Below are positions 59,687 through 64,000 of a stretch of 64,000 nt of DNA, piece by piece. A program made the translations under genes and the position numbers. This DNA is from Herbiconiux sp. A18JL235 (GTDB taxonomy: Bacteria; Actinomycetota; Actinomycetes; Actinomycetales; Microbacteriaceae): assembly GCF_040939305.1 (NCBI RefSeq), contig NZ_CP162511.1, forward strand, positions 3,968,001 through 4,032,000. Reading direction: 5' to 3'. How positions within the stretch are numbered: the stretch's first letter is position 1; every line of letters begins with the position of its first letter. Below the pieces are notes generated by a model. That model saw nothing but the letters and a program-made list of their open reading frames with translations, was not told the origin of the DNA and ran no database searches.

Positions 59687-61108
59687 GTGGTCGACATCGA
59701 TCGATTCCGGGTGGTGCTCGGATCCACCCTTCCCGGCGCCGCTCCCCTCACCCGCACGCAGTGGGAGACACTCGCCTGGCTCTCTCCGGAGTTGCTGGTC
59801 TCGGTCGACCGAGACCAGCGGTTGCTCGTGAGCGCCGTGATGATCTCGGCCCGCACCTCCGTCGGTCGGGTCGACGACGCCCTCGAGCTCGCGCGCCGGG
59901 AGCTCGAGCGAACGGCGGTCGGCGGTTCGCTCGACCCGGCGCGTGAGGGTGCTGCAGAGCTGCTCGTCGCCGTGGCCGAGGCGCATGCGACCGCAGGCGC
60001 GAGCCGGGAGACCGCGCTGTTCGCCGACAAGGCGGCGGCGATGGAGGGCGCGCTGCCCGCGGTCGTGTATCGCGCTCAAGGGCTGAGCGCCTTGGCGACG
60101 GCGCTGAACGGCGAGTACGCCTCGGCCACGACGACCATCGCCGCCGCCGACGAGCGGCGCCTCGAGCACGGATGGGAGGCGTCGGCCGCCGACTTCCCCC
60201 TGCTACTGGCTCGGGTGCTCGTCGCCTCGGCGGCACTCGACGCCCTGGCGCTGAGCTCGCTGGCTGAGCAGTTCAGAGCCATCGGCGGATCGAGCGCCAT
60301 CTGGAGGTCGACCGCGCTGGCCGTCGACGCGATGGCCGACCTGGTTCGGTTCGACGTCGGAGCGGGCATCGCCAAGTCGAGGCTGGTCGGCCAGAGCACG
60401 GCAGAGGGCGAGGTGCTCATGATGATCAGGGGGTTCGCCCGCGGAATCCACGCCGACCTCCTGCTCCTGCGCGGCGACGCGCCCCAAGCCCTCGCGTTGC
60501 TGCGTGACGAGCCGTCGACCCCCGACCACTCGCTCTGCTTCGACATGCAACGAGCGGCGGCGTGGCTCGCACTCGGCCGGCCCCGGGATGCGCTGCGCAC
60601 CACCGACGGATGTCTCCGGCTCGGTCATCGCCACTGTCTTCGCACCATCCCGCCCCTGCTGCTTCGGCGCGCGGTGGCCTGGGAGCGTCTCGGCAGACCC
60701 GAGCGTGCCGACTCCGAGTTCGCCGAGGCCTTCCACCTCGTGCAGAGTTCGGGGTCGCTGACGCCGCTGCTCACCGTCCCCCGGGTCGAGACTTTGGCCC
60801 TTCTCCATCGCTTCGCGGCGGCCCACGAGGGACACCGGGCCGCGGTGGAGGTGCTGCTCACGCGTCTCGCCCTGGTTCCCGTCTCGAGCGGCGCACGGCC
60901 GGTCGTCCCGACGCTGACGAAGCGCGAAGAAGCAACGGCGCGTGCCCTCTACGCGTCCACCACCCATGCCGAGCTGGCGGCCCAGCTCTCGGTCTCCGTC
61001 AACACCGTGAAGGTGCACCTGCGCAACCTGTACGCGAAACTCGGGGTCACCAACAAGCACGACGCGGTCGACCTGCTGCAGAGCTCGGGGTTCTTCGAGT
61101 TGCCCTGA
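59687..61108 (+). CDS. LuxR-family regulator with helical (TPR-like) sensor region
   Basis: 473 residues from GTG at 59687. The first 400 residues are Ala/Leu-rich helices in repeats (ALELARRELERT, ALATALNGEYASATTTIA, LLLARVLVASAALDALAL, QALALLRDE), as in the TPR-like sensor part of LAL/MalT-like regulators, but without the N-terminal AAA ATPase. The C-terminus LTKREEATARALYASTTHAELAAQLSVSVNTVKVHLRNLYAKLGV is a clear LuxR HTH. Single gene; target unknown, possibly the divergent amidohydrolase operon. Confidence 0.85.
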   Translation: MVDIDRFRVVLGSTLPGAAPLTRTQWETLAWLSPELLVSVDRDQRLLVSAVMISARTSVGRVDDALELARRELERTAVGGSLDPAREGAAELLVAVAEAHATAGASRETALFADKAAAMEGALPAVVYRAQGLSALATALNGEYASATTTIAAADERRLEHGWEASAADFPLLLARVLVASAALDALALSSLAEQFRAIGGSSAIWRSTALAVDAMADLVRFDVGAGIAKSRLVGQSTAEGEVLMMIRGFARGIHADLLLLRGDAPQALALLRDEPSTPDHSLCFDMQRAAAWLALGRPRDALRTTDGCLRLGHRHCLRTIPPLLLRRAVAWERLGRPERADSEFAEAFHLVQSSGSLTPLLTVPRVETLALLHRFAAAHEGHRAAVEVLLTRLALVPVSSGARPVVPTLTKREEATARALYASTTHAELAAQLSVSVNTVKVHLRNLYAKLGVTNKHDAVDLLQSSGFFELP

Positions 61109-61156
61109 GAGGTGCCTCGCCTGCCCTCCCACCTGCCTCAGCTCAGGGGGATCTTC

Positions 61157-61774
61157 TCAGGGCTCCTCGGGGGCCGAGATGTGCGTGAGGAGGTCTTCGA
61201 GGGTGTCGAAGGAGTGCACCTCGAGGGAAGGGTCGTGCTCGGGGAGTTCGGCGTCGTCGTCGAGGGGCAGCACCTCGAGGTGCTCGATGTCGAGGTCGGC
61301 GTCGAACTGGGCGAGGAGGCGGGATGTGGGGAACTGGCGTGGGGCCGTGAAGGCGAAGACCGTCGCGTCGGCGAAGACGACGATCGACGTGACGGTGAGG
61401 TCGTCGCGGAGGTCGGTCTGCTCCTCGACGTCGTCGTCGCCGACAGCCTCTTCGATCTCTTCGGCGATGGCGTCGACCAGGGCCCGCCAGGCGGCGGGGT
61501 CGAGGGCGAGAATGCGGGCGAGGGAGGCGACGAGGGCCGCCGGATCGGGGTCGCCGACCGGGTCGGCGTCGCGCTCGTCGCGCTCGTCGTCGGGCTCGTC
61601 ACCGAGCTCGTCGCGCTCGTCGTCGAGCTCCGGGTCGACGTTGACCGCGACCTCGACGCCGCCCGCGGCGAACGTGGCGCGGCCGTGCACGATTCCGTTC
61701 TCCGCGGCCTGGTCGCTCAGGAGGCCGCTCTCGGCGAGAAGGCGGTGGAGGTCGTCGAGCAGCTCAGCAGTCAT
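61157..61774 (-). CDS. Acidic conserved hypothetical protein
   Basis: 205 residues, strongly acidic. N-terminal domain (LLDDLHRLLAESGLLSDQ, GGVEVAVNVDPEL), an Asp/Glu/Arg-rich low-complexity stretch (DDERDELGDEPDDERDERD) and a C-terminal domain (TSIVVFADATVFAFTAPRQFPTSRLLAQFDADLDIEHLEVLPLDDD). No signal peptide or TM. I do not recognise a family with certainty. Coding support: one long open frame, good codon bias, ATG start; between the LuxR and MarR genes. Confidence 0.6.
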   Translation of the reverse strand: MTAELLDDLHRLLAESGLLSDQAAENGIVHGRATFAAGGVEVAVNVDPELDDERDELGDEPDDERDERDADPVGDPDPAALVASLARILALDPAAWRALVDAIAEEIEEAVGDDDVEEQTDLRDDLTVTSIVVFADATVFAFTAPRQFPTSRLLAQFDADLDIEHLEVLPLDDDAELPEHDPSLEVHSFDTLEDLLTHISAPEEP

Positions 61775-61822
61775 ACCCCCACTCTGGCAGGTCGGCGCGT
61801 CTCGTGACTGCGGGCGGTCGGC

Positions 61823-62317
61823 TCAATCCGGGGCGGGTGGCGTCCACCCGTCGTCCTGTCGCACCGCTCGCTGGATGCGCCCGGCGATCTCGCGGAGCTG
61901 TCGGCGCTGCGCGGCGGTGAGCGCGCCGAGCACGAAGTGCTGCACCGACTCCGCGTGCACCGGGGTCGCCCGGTCGTACAGCTCGGCGCCCTCCGCGGTG
62001 AGCGCGACGAGCATCGACCTGCCGTCGAGCGCATCGCGACGGCGTTCCACGAGTCGGCGCAGCTGCAAGCGCGAGACGGCGCGCGAGACCCGGGAGATCG
62101 TGCTGTTCGCGTAGCCCGCCAGCGTGCTCACCCTCAGCTGCCGACCGTCGGCAGCCGCCAGGGCGTAGAGCACGCCGTACTCGAAGTGGGTGAGCTCGAA
62201 CTCGCGCACGAGGGGCGCGTCGAGCGCCGGAGGGAGCCACTCGAGCACGGTCGCGAGCGCGGCCCAGGTGGCGAGGTCGTCTCCGTCGAGGGATGCGCCG
62301 GCGGAGGGTTCAGTCAT
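61823..62317 (-). CDS. MarR-family transcriptional regulator
   Basis: 164 residues. Winged-helix core: LTHFEYGVLYALAAADGRQLRVSTLAGYANSTISRVSRAVSRLQLRRLVERRRDALDGRSMLVALTAEG is the typical MarR HTH and wing in one continuous block (positions about 45-115). C-terminal dimer helices LGALTAAQRRQLREIAGRIQ. Divergent from an SDR gene with palindromes between; it probably represses both. Confidence 0.9.
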   Translation of the reverse strand: MTEPSAGASLDGDDLATWAALATVLEWLPPALDAPLVREFELTHFEYGVLYALAAADGRQLRVSTLAGYANSTISRVSRAVSRLQLRRLVERRRDALDGRSMLVALTAEGAELYDRATPVHAESVQHFVLGALTAAQRRQLREIAGRIQRAVRQDDGWTPPAPD

Positions 62318-62349
62318 GATCCGAGCATACGGCGCCACGCGATATGTAT

Positions 62350-62394
62350 TTGCTCCGGCAAGCATTTTGCGCCTAGGATTGCTTGCCTGAGCAA
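62350..62394. promoter_or_regulatory. MarR operator candidates between MarR and SDR genes
   Basis: TTGCTTGCCTGAGCAA (62379-62394; arms TTGCT/AGCAA) and a weaker copy TTGCTCCGGCAAGCA (62350-62364). Two related inverted repeats in the 102-base divergent region fit a MarR dimer pair. Confidence 0.6.
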
Positions 62395-62419
62395 CTACAT
62401 CGAAGGGGTGGCGACAGAC

Positions 62420-63211
62420 ATGGAGACCGGACTCGCGGGCGCCAGAGCGTTCATCAGCGGATCGACCCAGGGCATCGGCCTCGCCATAGCGAAGGGTTTG
62501 CTTCGTGAGGGCGCCGAGGTGGTGGTGAACGGCCGCGACGAGGCACGGGTGGCCGCCGTCGCGGAGACGCTGCGGGGCGAGTTCCCCGGCGCGCAGGTCT
62601 CGGGCATCGCCGCCGATTTCAGACGAGCCGACGAGGTCTCCCGGCTCGTCGACCTGCTCGGGAGCGTCGACGTCCTGGTCAACAACGTCGGCCTCTTCGG
62701 CGTCGCCGAATTCACCACCGTCTCCGACGAGGAGTGGCTCGACTACTTCCAGGTCAACGTGATGAGCGGTGTGCGGCTGGCCCGCGCCCTCTTGCCGGGC
62801 ATGCTCGCCGAGGGCAGGGGCCGCATCCTGTTCATCAGCAGCGAGTCCGGCGTCTCGGTGCCGGCCGACATGGTGCACTACGGCGCCACGAAGGCGGCGA
62901 CGATCGCGGTCGCCAACGGGCTCGCGAAGCTGACACGCGGCACGGCGGTGACCGTCAACACCCTCCTCGGCGGGCCCACCTATTCCGACGGCGTCGCTGA
63001 CGCGGTGGCCGGCATCGCCGCGGCCCAGGGCATCGACGAGTCGGCGTTGAAGGCCTCGATCGCCGAGGGCCACCCGACCTCGCTGCTGCGCCGCTTCCTC
63101 GAGCCCGACGAGATCGCGAATCTCGCCGTCTTCCTGGCGAGCCCTCTGGCCTCGGCGACCAACGGCGCCGCGCTGCGCGCCGACGGCGGGGCGCTCACCA
63201 CGGTGCTCTGA
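62420..63211 (+). CDS. Short-chain dehydrogenase/reductase
   Basis: 263 residues. AFISGSTQGIGLAIA (cofactor TGxxxGxG, here SGSTQGIG), VDVLVNNVGLFG (NNxG), ILFISSESGVSV and VHYGATKAATI with the catalytic Ser, Tyr and Lys, and ending NGAALRADGGALTTVL. Classical SDR acting on an alcohol or ketone with NAD(P). ATG at 62420; a GTG at 62408 is possible. Substrate unknown, but the divergent MarR gene suggests response to a small lipophilic or phenolic compound. Confidence 0.9.
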   Translation: METGLAGARAFISGSTQGIGLAIAKGLLREGAEVVVNGRDEARVAAVAETLRGEFPGAQVSGIAADFRRADEVSRLVDLLGSVDVLVNNVGLFGVAEFTTVSDEEWLDYFQVNVMSGVRLARALLPGMLAEGRGRILFISSESGVSVPADMVHYGATKAATIAVANGLAKLTRGTAVTVNTLLGGPTYSDGVADAVAGIAAAQGIDESALKASIAEGHPTSLLRRFLEPDEIANLAVFLASPLASATNGAALRADGGALTTVL

Positions 63212-63265
63212 GCGCGGCGCCCGGTGTGCGCCGTGGGTGCCGCGGGATGGTTCGGGGGGTCGGCC

Positions 63266-64000
63266 TCAGTCACTCCGCACCGTGATCGACACCTCGACGG
63301 CGAAGTCGTCCTCGCCGTGCCCGAGCACGGCCTGCCGCACCTCCGAGCCGCCTGACAGCACGACGTCGCGCTCCGAGACCGCGTCGAAGAGGGCGACGAC
63401 CGCGGGGTGGAGCACACCCTCGGGCAGCTCCTCACCGCTCGTCGGCCGCCAGGTGGCGACGAGCTCGGTGCGAGCCGGCAACTCGGCCGCGAACACGTCG
63501 GGGCCGAGCGGGCCACCGTCAGGATGCGCGACGGAGGCGGCGTGAACCGGCCAGCAGCACACGATCTCGACGGTGTCGCGCTCGTCGCCGGGGCGCAGTG
63601 CCGTCCAGAACGAGCCCGAGGGACCGAGTCCTGCCTGCTGGATGCGGGCGTAGAGCGCTGCGAAGACCTCGTTCGCGTCGTCGTCGGTGCGCACTTCCGC
63701 CCCGTCGAGCGGCACGGCGATCGCCTGCCCCACGTAGGGCTGGGCCGGCATCGAGCGCTCGGTGACGGAGACGGGTGCGGTGAGCGCCCGCAGCACGACG
63801 GAGGCGTCTCGGAAGGCCCGGTCTTCGCGCTCACGCTGCTCGAGCATCTCGCGACGGTACCGCTCCAGAGCCTCTTCCGCTCCTCCGGAGTGCCTCGAGC
63901 CGGCCACCGCGGCCGCCACGGCCGGGAGCGGAACGCCCGCGTCACGCAGCGCGCGCACGAGCACGCCCGCGCGCACCTGCCCCTCGTCGTAGCTGCGGTA
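63266..64000 (-). CDS. MerR-family regulator with GyrI-like effector domain, partial
   Basis: The 5' end is cut by the window edge: the frame runs open to 64000 with YRSYDEGQVRAGVLVRALRDAGVPL, the second half of a MerR HTH. It continues with a helical linker (EEALERYRREMLEQREREDRAF) and a C-terminal effector-binding domain (YVGQAIAVPLDGAEV, GSFWTALRPGDERDTVEIVCCWPV, ELVATWRPTSGEELPEG) of the BmrR/GyrI type, which binds drugs or small hydrophobic compounds. The methionine at 63976 is internal, not the start. Convergent with the SDR gene. Confidence 0.85.
   Translation of the reverse strand, partial: YRSYDEGQVRAGVLVRALRDAGVPLPAVAAAVAGSRHSGGAEEALERYRREMLEQREREDRAFRDASVVLRALTAPVSVTERSMPAQPYVGQAIAVPLDGAEVRTDDDANEVFAALYARIQQAGLGPSGSFWTALRPGDERDTVEIVCCWPVHAASVAHPDGGPLGPDVFAAELPARTELVATWRPTSGEELPEGVLHPAVVALFDAVSERDVVLSGGSEVRQAVLGHGEDDFAVEVSITVRSD

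Noticed and set aside
63974..63976. GTG at 63976 as the start of the MerR gene
   Set aside because: The frame continues to the window end with a peptide matching a MerR HTH, so the gene is cut by the edge.
1..64000. tRNA, rRNA, CRISPR arrays, IS elements, phage or integrase genes
   Set aside because: None seen on either strand; no transposase motifs, no regularly spaced repeats and no cloverleaf-like sequences were found by reading.

Overview
The window looks like chromosomal DNA of a high-GC Gram-positive actinobacterium, most likely Microbacteriaceae. The signs are strong G+C bias at third positions, many GTG starts, lipoprotein signal peptides ending in L-T/A/S-A/G-C, DtxR-type iron boxes and Corynebacterium-like HtaA/HmuTUV heme uptake. 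The genus cannot be fixed from sequence alone. I see no rRNA, tRNA, phage, IS element or CRISPR array. It reads as a dense series of catabolic and uptake operons, each beside its own regulator. Most genes inside operons are joined by ATGA or GTGA stop/start overlaps, implying extensive translational coupling.

Layout. 1-5765 (-): LacI regulator, ROK sugar kinase, phosphomannose-isomerase-like fusion and a CUT1 sugar ABC transporter (binding protein and first permease, the latter cut by the window edge), probably for mannose or a mannoside, with a LacI operator in front. 5871-9417: a second LacI-type operator, a secreted propeller-like protein, two small conserved genes and a serine hydrolase. 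9356-17868: heme acquisition. Two divergent units meet at a pair of iron boxes: (-) a three-module HtaA surface protein plus a DUF916 membrane protein, and (+) hmuT-hmuU-hmuV followed by two membrane-anchored surface proteins, one with an HtaA domain. 17878-30255: fructan utilisation, with three GH32 proteins, an Opp/Dpp-type ABC transporter, an APH-fold kinase and a LacI regulator around a palindromic operator.

30574-38630 (-): a GH1 beta-glucosidase leading an inositol catabolic operon (iolC, aldolase, iolB, iolD, iolE-like, iolG), divergent from a DHA2-type MFS transporter. 40148-49433: a CUT1 transporter with a serine hydrolase, a LacI-type effector domain that has no DNA-binding domain, a ROK repressor, and an operon of an IolE-like TIM barrel plus two Nif3-like proteins. 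Promoter motifs shared between this block and the GH1-iol promoter suggest one regulon for an inositol- or sugar-containing glycoside. This is my best candidate for an undescribed pathway.

49534-59515 (-): an XRE-cupin regulator, a fused ATPase-permease, a sugar/nucleoside-type binding protein, a second permease, two cytosine-deaminase-like amidohydrolases and a ketopantoate-reductase-like enzyme, suggesting uptake and hydrolytic breakdown of a small N-containing compound. 59687-64000: LuxR regulator, acidic hypothetical protein, divergent MarR/SDR pair and a partial MerR regulator.

The most interesting points are: an HtaA protein with a WxL-like C-terminus beside a DUF916 (WxL-interacting) protein; a PMI fused to a kinase-like domain with a ruined P-loop; the HTH-less LacI protein; the IolE/Nif3/Nif3 operon; and the APH-fold kinase inside the fructan operon.
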